64,000 nucleotides of DNA from Planctomycetota bacterium. GTDB lineage: Bacteria; Planctomycetota; UBA8742; UBA2392. The notes beneath the pieces were generated by a model. That model ran no database searches. It was not told the origin of the DNA and saw nothing but the letters and a program-made list of their open reading frames with translations. The translations under genes were made by a program, and so were the position numbers. The stretch lies in the NCBI GenBank assembly GCA_022071975.1, contig JAJVIO010000060.1:31882-95881 (forward strand), read 5' to 3'. Shown piece by piece: positions 27,860 through 36,873 of this stretch (position 1 is the first letter of the stretch; every line of letters begins with the position of its first letter).

Positions 27860-28540
27860 TCAAGCCGAAACGCCGTAGTGCGTCGGGTCTTTGATTCCGG
27901 CCTGCTCAAAGCCCTGCCGGCGCAGGCGGCACGAGTCGCAGCGCCCGCAGGCCAGGCCGTTGATCGGGTCATAACAGCTGTGGGTCAGGCTGTAATCCAC
28001 GCCCAGGGCCGTCCCTTTACGGATGATTTCGGCCTTGGTCAGGCTGATCAGCGGGGCGTGAATCCGTATGGCCCGACCCTCGATGCCTTCGCGGGTGGCC
28101 AGGTTGGCCAGTTTCTCAAAGGCCGAAATGAATGCCGGCCGGCAGTCCGGGTAGCCCGAGTAATCCACGGCATTCACGCCAATGAAGATGTCGTGGGCGC
28201 CTGAAACCTCGGCCACGGCCAGGGCGTAGCTCAGAAACAGGGTGTTGCGCGCCGGCACATAGGTCACCGGGATGCCTTCGCCGACGCCTTCCTTGGGCAC
28301 GTCGATGTCGGCCGTCAGGGCGCTGCCGCCGATGGCCCGCAGGTCCAGCCTGATCACCCGCGGCGGTGCCACCCGCATAGCGGCGCACACGGCCGCCGCG
28401 GCCTGCAACTCGACGTCGTGGCGCTGGCCGTAGTCGAAAGTAAGGGCCTGCACGGCGTAGCCATCAGCCAGGGCCAGGGCCAGGACAGTGGCGCTGTCCA
28501 GGCCGCCGGAAACAAGCACGATTGCAGGCTTCGCGTCCAT
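27860..28540 (-). CDS. queC: 7-cyano-7-deazaguanine synthase
   Basis: [73 protein letters not shown]. Confidence 0.95.
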   Translation of the reverse strand: MDAKPAIVLVSGGLDSATVLALALADGYAVQALTFDYGQRHDVELQAAAAVCAAMRVAPPRVIRLDLRAIGGSALTADIDVPKEGVGEGIPVTYVPARNTLFLSYALAVAEVSGAHDIFIGVNAVDYSGYPDCRPAFISAFEKLANLATREGIEGRAIRIHAPLISLTKAEIIRKGTALGVDYSLTHSCYDPINGLACGRCDSCRLRRQGFEQAGIKDPTHYGVSA

Positions 28541-28580
28541 GGCCGAGAAATAGCCGGACGAGGCGGGGAGCGCAAGGCGT

Positions 28581-28687
28581 GGATCAGAGGTCAGAGGGCG
28601 GAGGTCAGAGTCGAAGGTGAGGTAAATGAAACAGCCGGGATTCACCCGGCTGTTCCCTGACCTCTAACCTCTGGTCTCTGGCCTCTG
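28581..28687. repeat. heptanucleotide AGGTCAG-type repeats in inverted arrangement
   Basis: gatcagaggtcagagggcggaggtcagag ... cctgacctctaacctctggtctctggcctctga. Confidence 0.7.
28630..28655 (-). terminator. candidate intrinsic terminator after the VWA gene
   Basis: Minus strand AACAGCCGGGTGAATCCCGGCTGTTTCATTT: 8+ bp stem followed by T-rich tract. Confidence 0.5.
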
Positions 28688-28691
28688 AATC

Positions 28692-30077
28692 TCACTTCCA
28701 GTCGATCTTGCAGCCCCAGTCGGTGTAGGCGCCGCCGGATTCCTTGGCGAAGCCCTTCATCAGCTTGGCGTCGTGGATGCCGATGCCGACGGTGTTGATC
28801 ATCACCTTGCGGAAGCGGTTGAGGTGCGCCGCGAGTTCAAGCAGCTTGTCGCGCTTGACGTACTGGCCGTTGCCGACGGGGTTGCCGAACTCGTCCTTTT
28901 CGGAGGTGCTGTCCGAGTCGTCACTCCAGGTGGGGTAGCCGTCGGTCAGGAACACGATGGTGTGGGCGCCGTTCAGGATGCACTCGCGGTCGAGCTCGGG
29001 GCTGTCGGACTCCTTCTTGCTGCCGTTGAACTTGAATGCCTTCAGCAGCGCGCCGTGGATGTTGGTGGTGCTTTCAAGCGCCAGGTCGTCGACGTTCTTG
29101 ATCCAGAGGTCGCAGTTCTTGTCGGTGGCCTCGATCCAGCCGTCGGTGAACATTGCGACGTCCTTCGAGTAGGTGATGATCGCGAAGGTGCGCGCCTCGG
29201 GGTCGCCCTTCACGCCGCGGGTGCCCTTCTTCTTGTCTTTGGCGTTGGCGGCTGCATCGGGGCGCAGCTTGTCGATCGAGTACTTGAGCTCGGCCTTGGC
29301 CAGGTCCAGCGGGTTCGGCCGGTCGGGCATGCTCTTCCAGTCCAGGTGGCTGGTGAGCTTCTTTATCTTCTCAAGGTCGTCGGCGTTGATCGGGTGTTTC
29401 ATGCTGTCGGAAATGTCGATCACGAACACCAGGCGCGTGCCGACGATCGGTTCTTTGAAAACGATCGGCGCGGTCTTGCTCTTCTTCTCAGGCGCTTTCT
29501 CGGCCTGCGCCATGCCCTTGTTGCGCACCCACCACTCCCAGAACGAGATGGTGTCCTCGGTCAGCGTGCAGTCTTCGCCGCTGAGGTTGAACAGCACGCG
29601 CTCGGCCATGTGGCGCAGGCGCACCACCTGGTTCTTCGACCAGCGCTGCCAGTCGATCAGGGCCTGAACCACCTTGAGCGCGTCTTCTTCGTCGCGCTTG
29701 GCCAGCGCGCCCAGGCATGCCAGCAGGTTCACGGTGACGATCTCGTCCTTGTGCAGCTTGGCCGAGTCTTCGCTCATCAACCCCAGTATCTCGGGCAGGA
29801 ACACTTTGCCGGCGCCCGGTTTGTCCACTTCGCCCTGGCGCACAGCCTCAACAGCGGCGATCACCACCCAGGGCGACTTGTCGCCGAGCGCTTCACGCAC
29901 GGCCTTGGCGTCTGCTTCTTCGCCGGATTTCACGAGGGGCAGCAGGCGCTCGAACTCGCTGAAAGCTTCTTTGCTGTCGTCCTTGACGGGCACGGGGCGC
30001 ACGCGGTCGGCGATCACGGCGGGCGCCAGCGCCAGCAGCATGGCGGTCGCGAACAGTGCAGATTGGATGAGACGCAT
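28692..30077 (-). CDS. secreted HEAT-like + VWFA domain protein
   Basis: Signal peptide; RLVFVIDISDSMKHPI MIDAS motif; HTIVFLTDGYPTW. Confidence 0.75.
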   Translation of the reverse strand: MRLIQSALFATAMLLALAPAVIADRVRPVPVKDDSKEAFSEFERLLPLVKSGEEADAKAVREALGDKSPWVVIAAVEAVRQGEVDKPGAGKVFLPEILGLMSEDSAKLHKDEIVTVNLLACLGALAKRDEEDALKVVQALIDWQRWSKNQVVRLRHMAERVLFNLSGEDCTLTEDTISFWEWWVRNKGMAQAEKAPEKKSKTAPIVFKEPIVGTRLVFVIDISDSMKHPINADDLEKIKKLTSHLDWKSMPDRPNPLDLAKAELKYSIDKLRPDAAANAKDKKKGTRGVKGDPEARTFAIITYSKDVAMFTDGWIEATDKNCDLWIKNVDDLALESTTNIHGALLKAFKFNGSKKESDSPELDRECILNGAHTIVFLTDGYPTWSDDSDSTSEKDEFGNPVGNGQYVKRDKLLELAAHLNRFRKVMINTVGIGIHDAKLMKGFAKESGGAYTDWGCKIDWK

Positions 30078-30109
30078 GGTTGTCCTTCCGTGGCCCGCAG
30101 GGGAGCAGG

Positions 30110-31798
30110 TTACTCGGGGAAACTCCAGTCAACGTAGCCGCCGCCGGTTTTCTTGGCCATGGTGCTGAGCAGCTCTTTGTCGTGGTTGCCGATGCCAACG
30201 CAGCTGATGATCACCTTGCGGAACAGGTTCTGGCGCAGGATGTCCGGCCAGATGTCCTCGCTGTAGATGAACGGGCCGTCGCCGACGCTGTTGTCCACGT
30301 TGTTGCGTTTGTCCTTGACGCGGGCGGTGCTCTGGTCGTCCCAGCTTGCCCAGCCGTCGGTCAGGAACACGATGGTATCGGCACCGGTCAGCACGCAGTT
30401 GGCGTCCACGGCAGGCTCGTCGCACTCATCGCCCTTGTCGGAGATCTCGAGGGCATGCATCAACGCGCCGTGGATGTTGGTCATGCCCAGGAAGTCCAGC
30501 TCGAGGGCTGCTTTGCTCCACTTGTTGCAGTTGGCTTCGTTGGCGTACACCCAGCCGCCGGTGGGGCATTCGTGCTCGGTGCCGTAGACCACGATCGCGA
30601 AGTAGCGGTCGCCCACGAACTCCTTGATCGCGCGGGACAGCTCAAAGCGGGCAAGGTCCATCTTGGTTTCGATTTCTTTCCAGGGCAGGCGGCGCAGCGG
30701 GTTTTCGGCGTCCGGGTCCTTCCCTTCCTCGCCGTCGGGGGCCTTTTCGCCCTTGCGGCGGCCTGAAACCGGGCCGCTCTCCTTCTTACGCTTCTCGATC
30801 TCTTCCAGGGTGATCTTGAGCGGCAGCTTCATGCTGTCCGAGCAGTCGATCACGAACACGAAGCGCTTGCCGACCGGCGCCGTGTCGAACACGGGCGGCA
30901 CGGCGGCGGTCTTGCTGCGTTTTTCGTTAGGCTTCTTGTTGTTGTCCACGGCGCCGACGGCCTTCATCTGCGCCGCCCACCACTTCCAGTAGGCGGTCGA
31001 TTTCATGTCGGCCAGCTCGCCTGTCAGCGCGTTGAGCATTCTGCCGCCGAAGAAGAGCACGCGTTCGTCGCCGCAGGACGTGCGCTCCTGCCACACCACC
31101 ACGGCCTCGACCGTTTTGATCACGGCTTCCTTGTTGGCGGTGTCCACGATTTCTTCGAGGCACGCCAGGGTGTTGATCGGCACGATCAGCCACTTGCGGG
31201 CCCACTCCTCGTTTTCTTCCAGCAGGATGTTCACCACGTCGTCGGTGAAGCGAGAGGCCTTGGCCTGGCGCACAGCCTCAAGGGCGGCGCACTTGATGTA
31301 CGGGTTCTTGGCGTCGGAAAGCGCCGCGCGGATGGTGGTGTCCGCGGCCTCAACGCCTTCCATGCGGGCCAGCGACTTGAAGAAGTCGAACTGGTCGAGG
31401 GCCAGGGTGGGGTCCTTGTCGCTCTTGAGGTCGAGCGCTGCCTTGCCGATCAGGCCTACGCTCTCTTCGTCGGTGAACGAGGCCAGGGCGTTGATGATCT
31501 GGTCGCGCACGTCACCGGGCAGGCCGGCCTTTTTACTTTTACGGGCCTTCTGGTCGCTGGCGAGCTCACCCAGCAGGTACTTGGCGGCGTCTTTGTCGTT
31601 GGTTTTGGCCATCTTTTCGATCAGCCGCCCCATGGTGGTGCGCGAGCCGTCTTTTTTGGCCTGCTCGTAGTCTTTCTTGAGCGTCTTGAAGTCGTCGTCG
31701 GCGCGCACGGTGCCGGTGGGGGCCACACTGACCGACAGCAGGGCTGCCGCAATCAGGCACAGAAGAAGGGACCAGCGGTAGGAATTCGGGCGCTGCAT
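30110..31798 (-). CDS. secreted HEAT-like + VWFA domain protein, paralogue of 28692-30077
   Basis: Signal peptide; KRFVFVIDCSDSMKLPLKITLEEIEK; DTIVFLTDGWASWDDQ; shared C-terminus GGxYxDW. Confidence 0.75.
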   Translation of the reverse strand: MQRPNSYRWSLLLCLIAAALLSVSVAPTGTVRADDDFKTLKKDYEQAKKDGSRTTMGRLIEKMAKTNDKDAAKYLLGELASDQKARKSKKAGLPGDVRDQIINALASFTDEESVGLIGKAALDLKSDKDPTLALDQFDFFKSLARMEGVEAADTTIRAALSDAKNPYIKCAALEAVRQAKASRFTDDVVNILLEENEEWARKWLIVPINTLACLEEIVDTANKEAVIKTVEAVVVWQERTSCGDERVLFFGGRMLNALTGELADMKSTAYWKWWAAQMKAVGAVDNNKKPNEKRSKTAAVPPVFDTAPVGKRFVFVIDCSDSMKLPLKITLEEIEKRKKESGPVSGRRKGEKAPDGEEGKDPDAENPLRRLPWKEIETKMDLARFELSRAIKEFVGDRYFAIVVYGTEHECPTGGWVYANEANCNKWSKAALELDFLGMTNIHGALMHALEISDKGDECDEPAVDANCVLTGADTIVFLTDGWASWDDQSTARVKDKRNNVDNSVGDGPFIYSEDIWPDILRQNLFRKVIISCVGIGNHDKELLSTMAKKTGGGYVDWSFPE

Positions 31799-32113
31799 TT
31801 CGCCTCCTGTTTTTCGGCCCGCGGGGTGGGCTTGCTATGAGATGCGCCTACTTTAACCCGACCCGCGACAGCCGCAATGCTACCCAACGGTAACACGGAC
31901 CCCCGGCAGGTGTCCGCAACGTAGCGAAACAGCCGCGCCGGGGCCATTCTTGGCCCATGGCAGGTATGCATCAAATGCCGTGCCGTGCAGGTGGCTGACT
32001 GTAAGCCAGACTGACACAACTCCTGAGAAACGCCCTTATGCACAAGGAGGATCAGTCGAAAGAAACGGTCCAGCGGCTGGCACGGCCCAGGCTGATGTGC
32101 TTAAATTACTTCC

Positions 32114-32326
32114 ATGGCTGAAGCCGCTGAGTCCAAGTTTTACCTGAAGCTCAACATCGAGCAGCGCTTGCAACTGGTCGCCGAGATCATGGATAGTGTT
32201 CTCGCCGCGGCTGGACCGGAGTCAGTGCGAGGGCCCACCTGGGACGAGCTTGAACGCCGGGCCGCCAGCTCCGATCGCGTCCTGACCTGGCAGGAGTTCT
32301 GCCGGCAACTCGGCTGGTCCGAATGA
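32114..32326 (+). CDS. putative addiction-module antitoxin component
   Basis: LNIEQRLQLVAEIMDSVLAAAG...SDRVLTWQEFCRQLG; overlaps the downstream ParE-like ORF. Confidence 0.7.
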   Translation: MAEAAESKFYLKLNIEQRLQLVAEIMDSVLAAAGPESVRGPTWDELERRAASSDRVLTWQEFCRQLGWSE

Positions 32327-32631
32327 AGTTGCCATTGCTGGTTCGGCCGGAAGTCGCGCGGGATGTTGACGACATCGGGCGCTATTACCGTGAGCTTTCT
32401 CCGCACCTTGAGGCGGCGTTTGAGGCGGCCTTCAAGGATGCCATCGCCCGTCTGAAGGCGAACCCACTGGCATACTCACAGGTGCGCGGGGCGATGCGAC
32501 GCGTCCGGTTGAAGCGCTTTCCGTATCTGGTGGGATACCTGGTTAAACCTGACGCGATTCTGGTGGTCGGCGTCGTGCATGCTGCCCGCGACCCGGATAT
32601 CTGGGCTGCACGGGGCGGAGAACCGCAATAG
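32323..32631 (+). CDS. ParE/RelE-family toxin
   Basis: LVRPEVARDVDDIGRYYRELSPHLEAAFEAAFKDAIARLKANPLAYSQVRGAMRRVRLKRFPYLVGYLV. Confidence 0.82.
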   Translation: MKLPLLVRPEVARDVDDIGRYYRELSPHLEAAFEAAFKDAIARLKANPLAYSQVRGAMRRVRLKRFPYLVGYLVKPDAILVVGVVHAARDPDIWAARGGEPQ

Positions 32632-32707
32632 CATTCAGCGGCCGGATTTATCTCGGCTTGTGGTCACGCTTTGCGTTTCCATAATAGCGCAGCACGACAG
32701 GGAACCC

Positions 32708-33817
32708 ATGGCACAGGATCAGCCCGCACTTTCCGGCGACGACTACCGCGTACTCGGCGAAATCGGCGAGGCCCACAAGGCCATCCGCGCCGAGCTGGCC
32801 AAGCGCATCGTCGGCCAGGATGACGTAATCGAGCAGGTGCTGACCGCCTTCTTCGCCGGCGGCCACGTGCTGCTGCTGGGCGTGCCCGGGCTGGCCAAGA
32901 CGCTGCTGATCAGCACGCTGTCGGAAATCCTGGGCCTTGAGTTCAACCGCATCCAGTTCACGCCCGACCTGATGCCCAGCGACATCTGCGGCAGCGACGT
33001 GCTGGTCGGTGAACAGGGCGAGCGCGGCTTCCAGTTCATGGGCGGGCCGATCTTCGCCAACTTCGTGCTGGCCGACGAAATCAACCGCACGCCGCCCAAG
33101 ACCCAGGCGGCGTTGCTTGAGGCCATGGAAGAGTACGCCGTGACGGTGGCCGGCAAGCGCTACCCGCTGCCGCGCCCGTACTTCGTGATGGCGACCCAGA
33201 ACCCCATTGAGCAAGAGGGCACTTACGTGCTGCCGGCCGCGGCGCTGGACCGTTTCATGTTCACGGTGCTGGTGGATTACCCGACCCAGCACGACGAAAT
33301 GGAAATGCTGTTCCGCACCACCAGCCGCGAGATGCCGCCGGTGCAGACATTGATGAGCGCGGACAAGGTCATGCGCATGCTTGATGTGGTGCGCAAGATC
33401 AACATGCGCGACGACACGCTGAAGTACGCGATCAGCCTGGTACGCGCCACGCGGCCGGAAAACAAGTTCAACCCGGATATCGAAGACCTGGTCGAGTGCG
33501 GCGGCAGCCCCCGCGCCACCCAGGCGCTGATCCTGGGTGCCAAGGCCCGCGCCGCGCTGGAAGGCCGCGACGAGGCCCTGCCCGACGACATCCGCGCCAT
33601 CGCGCTGCCGGCCATGCACCACCGCGTGCTGACCAACTTCCATGCCGAGGCCGACGGCGTGAACAGCCGCGACATCGTGCGCATGCTGATCAAGGACGTG
33701 CAGCGCCCGAGTTGGGACGTGCCGGCGCTTGAGAAGAAGCCGCGCCGCGGCATCGGCCAGTTCCTCACCGACCTGCTGCTCGGCAAAGCCCGAAAGCGCG
33801 GCGTTTCCAGGGTTTAG
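32708..33817 (+). CDS. MoxR-family AAA+ ATPase
   Basis: [92 protein letters not shown]. Confidence 0.93.
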   Translation: MAQDQPALSGDDYRVLGEIGEAHKAIRAELAKRIVGQDDVIEQVLTAFFAGGHVLLLGVPGLAKTLLISTLSEILGLEFNRIQFTPDLMPSDICGSDVLVGEQGERGFQFMGGPIFANFVLADEINRTPPKTQAALLEAMEEYAVTVAGKRYPLPRPYFVMATQNPIEQEGTYVLPAAALDRFMFTVLVDYPTQHDEMEMLFRTTSREMPPVQTLMSADKVMRMLDVVRKINMRDDTLKYAISLVRATRPENKFNPDIEDLVECGGSPRATQALILGAKARAALEGRDEALPDDIRAIALPAMHHRVLTNFHAEADGVNSRDIVRMLIKDVQRPSWDVPALEKKPRRGIGQFLTDLLLGKARKRGVSRV

Positions 33818-33930
33818 TACCCGTGGGGCGGGCTGCCAGCCTGCCCTCTCTACACGGAAGAGGGACCGGCCCACTTGGGCTTGTTCTTGGGCATGTCCCC
33901 GAAAATTCTGAAAAATATTTAACGACCGCA

Positions 33931-33960
33931 AAGGCCGTGGTTTTCGGCCCTTGCGGCGTT
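33931..33960 (+). terminator. candidate terminator hairpin after MoxR
   Basis: CCGCAAAGGCCGTGGTTTTCGGCCCTTGCGG, nearly perfect stem. Confidence 0.4.
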
Positions 33961-34046
33961 GGCTGTCTCTTCCCGGCTCAAAATCCTTCGCCATCCGCCG
34001 CATAGGGTGTGGGCGGGTTTTCCGCCCGTTCTTTCGGAGCACACCC

Positions 34047-34556
34047 ATGTCCCGTTTTCAGAAAGTCGGCAACCGCGGCCTAGAGCAGCGCAAGGCGCGC
34101 AGCAGCAGCCAGGTCGTGGAAGGCATCGCCATCGCGCAACGCATGTACCTTGAGACCGGAGGCGAAGACATCGACTTCGGCATCCGCTCGGCCAGGCTGA
34201 TGCTGGAACTTTACCAGGAGCAGCTGGAAAGCGGCCCGCGCCCGGGTGTTGAGCCGATCAGCCATCAGCTGGCCGTGCGCACCCGTCAGCAACTGGCAAG
34301 CCTCATGCGCCTGCGCGAACGCAAACTGGCTGACCTGCAGCAGCGCGTGGACGAAAGCCAGCAGGCCGAAGCGGACAGTGCTGAGGCGGAACGGAACGCG
34401 GACGCCGGCGGGAACGCGGACGCCGGAGGGAACGCGGACCTCCGGTCCGCTGAAACGCCCGTGACGGACGCCTGCCATCAAGCAATCGATACGGAACCCG
34501 CAGACGATGCGGACCGGAGGTCCGCGCTGCATGCAGCCGCCAAACAGGCCGGTTAG
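34047..34556 (+). CDS. hypothetical protein with C-terminus built from REP-like repeats
   Basis: MSRFQKVGNRGLEQRKARSSSQVVEGIAIAQRMYLETGGEDIDFG...; tail GNADAGGNADAGGNADLRS. Confidence 0.6.
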   Translation: MSRFQKVGNRGLEQRKARSSSQVVEGIAIAQRMYLETGGEDIDFGIRSARLMLELYQEQLESGPRPGVEPISHQLAVRTRQQLASLMRLRERKLADLQQRVDESQQAEADSAEAERNADAGGNADAGGNADLRSAETPVTDACHQAIDTEPADDADRRSALHAAAKQAG

Positions 34557-34614
34557 GAACTGCGGCGATCTTTGACAACACGAACTGCGTGCGGACGAGA
34601 CGTCCGCGCTCCGG

Positions 34615-35340
34615 CTAGCGGCCGAACTTGAGGCGCTCGGCGAGGATCTCGGGCAGGCCGGCGTCGAGGATCTTGCGGCTGGTGGTCTCGATGTCGTACT
34701 CGATGCGGGTGATCTTCACCATCTCTTTGTCGCTGTCGTAGATGGCAAAGCAGCTCTTGGGGTTCTCGTCGCGCGGCTGGCCCACACTGCCGACGTTGAC
34801 CAGGGCCTTTTCGAAGCCCTTGAGGTTGATCTCGTAGGACATGCTGTAGCTGACCATCGGCCCGCTGAAGAAGGTGACGGGCACGTGGCTGTGGCCGAGG
34901 AAGCAGACGCGGGTGCGCAGCTTCTCAAGCGACAGGCGCGCGTCCTGGCTGGTCTGGATGTAATCGAACAGGTCCGGGAAGTTCAGCGAGCCGTGCACCA
35001 GGGTGATGTCCTCGTTCACCTCGTGCACCAGCGGCAGCTCGCGCAGGAACTGCATGTTTTCTTCTTTGAGGTTGTCGCGCGTCCAGTAGACGGCCTGCTT
35101 GGCGTAGGTGTTGAAGAACTCGATGCTCAGCTTGCCGCACACCGCCCAGTCGTGGTTGCCGGCGACGGTGGGGCAGCCCATCTCGCGCACGATATCGCAG
35201 CATTCGTCCGGGTTGGCGCCGTAGCCGACGATGTCGCCCAGGCAAAGGTAGCGATCAACGCTTTCCTTTTTGCACAGGCCCAGGACCGTCTCAAGCGCCT
35301 CCAGGTTGCCGTGGATGTCTCCGAAGATGGCGTAACGCAA
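34615..35340 (-). CDS. metallophosphoesterase, YfcE/MJ0936-like
   Basis: MRYAIFGDIHGNLEALETVL...YLCLGDIVGYGANPDEC...VAGNHDWA...CFLGHSHVP. Confidence 0.9.
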   Translation of the reverse strand: MRYAIFGDIHGNLEALETVLGLCKKESVDRYLCLGDIVGYGANPDECCDIVREMGCPTVAGNHDWAVCGKLSIEFFNTYAKQAVYWTRDNLKEENMQFLRELPLVHEVNEDITLVHGSLNFPDLFDYIQTSQDARLSLEKLRTRVCFLGHSHVPVTFFSGPMVSYSMSYEINLKGFEKALVNVGSVGQPRDENPKSCFAIYDSDKEMVKITRIEYDIETTSRKILDAGLPEILAERLKFGR

Positions 35341-35465
35341 GACTGACCCCCGGCAGGCGCGCCTGTGGCAACGAGTAGTAAACCCGACCTAAATGGTCCA
35401 ATAATAAAGTCTAGCCAATACTGCTTTACCCGGCAAGACAGCCCAAACATAGCACTGTCTATGCC

Positions 35466-36224
35466 TTACGCCACTGACTTCGCAGTCAAGCAGGCGCTGT
35501 CTAACGCTACCCCCGCTGCACACCACGCACAAGCGTGTATCGCAAGGCCAAGCACGGAAACCTGCACGGCCGAATCCCACAACAGGGGCGTCAGGTCATG
35601 GCGGCTGAGGTCCGGCAGCAGCAGCGCGTAAGCGCCGCCCATGCCCGCGACCGCGTAGCCGATCACATACAGGCCCAGTGTGATCAGGCCGACCACCACC
35701 GGTTTGCGCAGGCGGGCCGCCACCTGCACGAAGGCCAGCAGGATGGCGCTGGCGAAAAACTGGCCCAGCACGGGCAGGAACAGCGAGCCGGTTTCATTGA
35801 ACGCGCTGCTGGCGCCGCGGTAGCTGAACAGCATGGGGTCTTCGATCTCGAACCACAGCAGGGCGGCGAATACTGCGCCGGTCCACAGCAGGCACAGCAC
35901 CGCCAGCGGCGCCAGCCGCCCCAGCAGCGTACCGAACGAGAGCACCCACACCGGCACCGGCCGTGTCAGCAACAAGGCCTCGGCCTCTTCGCTTTCGTCC
36001 TCGCCGGGCAGGCAGAACAGCAGCACGGCCACGGCGCCCAGCAGACCGATGGTGTAAACGCCAAGTTCCCTAAGTTGCACGACTTCATAGCCCAATCCGA
36101 AGGCGCTGAACCACCGCAGGGAAAGGATGAAGCCGACGCCTGCCGCGGCCAGCACCCAGGTGCCGCCCCGGCGCAGGATGTCTCGGGCGTTGGAAAGGCT
36201 AAGGGCCAGCAGGGCGTGGGGCAT
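35466..36224 (-). CDS. multi-pass membrane protein, ABC-2 permease-like
   Basis: Several hydrophobic helices; MPHALLALSLSNARDILRRGGTWVLAAAG. Confidence 0.5.
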   Translation of the reverse strand: MPHALLALSLSNARDILRRGGTWVLAAAGVGFILSLRWFSAFGLGYEVVQLRELGVYTIGLLGAVAVLLFCLPGEDESEEAEALLLTRPVPVWVLSFGTLLGRLAPLAVLCLLWTGAVFAALLWFEIEDPMLFSYRGASSAFNETGSLFLPVLGQFFASAILLAFVQVAARLRKPVVVGLITLGLYVIGYAVAGMGGAYALLLPDLSRHDLTPLLWDSAVQVSVLGLAIHACAWCAAGVALDSACLTAKSVA

Positions 36225-36242
36225 GGGCTGAGTTTAGTGCAA

Positions 36243-36350
36243 AGGGAGCGCAGGCTTCCAGCCTGCATCGGCCGTGGACATCTTGTCCACGGAAAACAGG
36301 CGCGGGCAGGATGCCGGCACCGGATGCAGGCTGGAAGCCTGCGCTCCCGG
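36243..36350. repeat. composite palindromic element GGAGCGCAGGCTTCCAGCCTGCAT...inverted
   Basis: ggagcgcaggcttccagcctgcat and atgcaggctggaagcctgcgctcc as long perfect arms, with nested ccgtggacatcttgtccacgg. Confidence 0.8.
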
Positions 36351-36770
36351 TCAACTGTGTCTCGTCCGCGGGTACACCTCGCGGAAGAACCAGCGCGAGT
36401 CGCTGAACATGATGGGGATGCGCTCGATCTCGCCGCGCTTGACCCAGCGCCAGGCGGCGACTTCGTTGGGGTCGGGCTTCACCTCGCGCGGGCCGGCCAG
36501 CTCGCACTGCCACCAATGCAGCACGAAGTGGGCGCGGCGGGTCATGCTCTCCCACAGTTTCCGCACCGGCTTCACGCGCAGGCCCACTTCCTCAAGGGCC
36601 TCGCGCACGCAGGCGGATTGCTGGTCTTCACCCGGCTCCAGCGAGCCGGTCACGCTGGACCAGTAGCCGGGCCAGGTGTCCATGGCCGCGCGCTCGATGA
36701 ACAGCAGCTCGTCGCCGTCTTCGATCACGGCCACGATGGCATGGCGGAATGGTTGCTGGTCGTCGAACAT
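36351..36770 (-). CDS. NUDIX hydrolase
   Basis: VTGSLEPGEDQQSACVREALEEVGL: NUDIX box. Confidence 0.88.
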   Translation of the reverse strand: MFDDQQPFRHAIVAVIEDGDELLFIERAAMDTWPGYWSSVTGSLEPGEDQQSACVREALEEVGLRVKPVRKLWESMTRRAHFVLHWWQCELAGPREVKPDPNEVAAWRWVKRGEIERIPIMFSDSRWFFREVYPRTRHS

Positions 36771-36782
36771 GCATGCTTTCTG

Positions 36783-36873
36783 TGGCACGGACGCCTCGTC
36801 CGTGCCGGGCGGCCCATTGGCCGCCCGTACCGGCGCGCATGCGCGCCGGACATGGGCGAGGCGCCCATGCCAC
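36783..36873. repeat. cluster of adjacent palindromes (REP-like)
   Basis: ggcacggacgcctcgtccgtgcc, gggcggcccattggccgccc, cggcgcgcatgcgcgccg, atgggcgaggcgcccat. Confidence 0.75.

Noticed and set aside
31850-32110. Possible riboswitch (cobalamin-like pieces such as gccagactgac)
   Set aside because: Motifs incomplete and in the wrong order; no downstream cobalamin-related gene.
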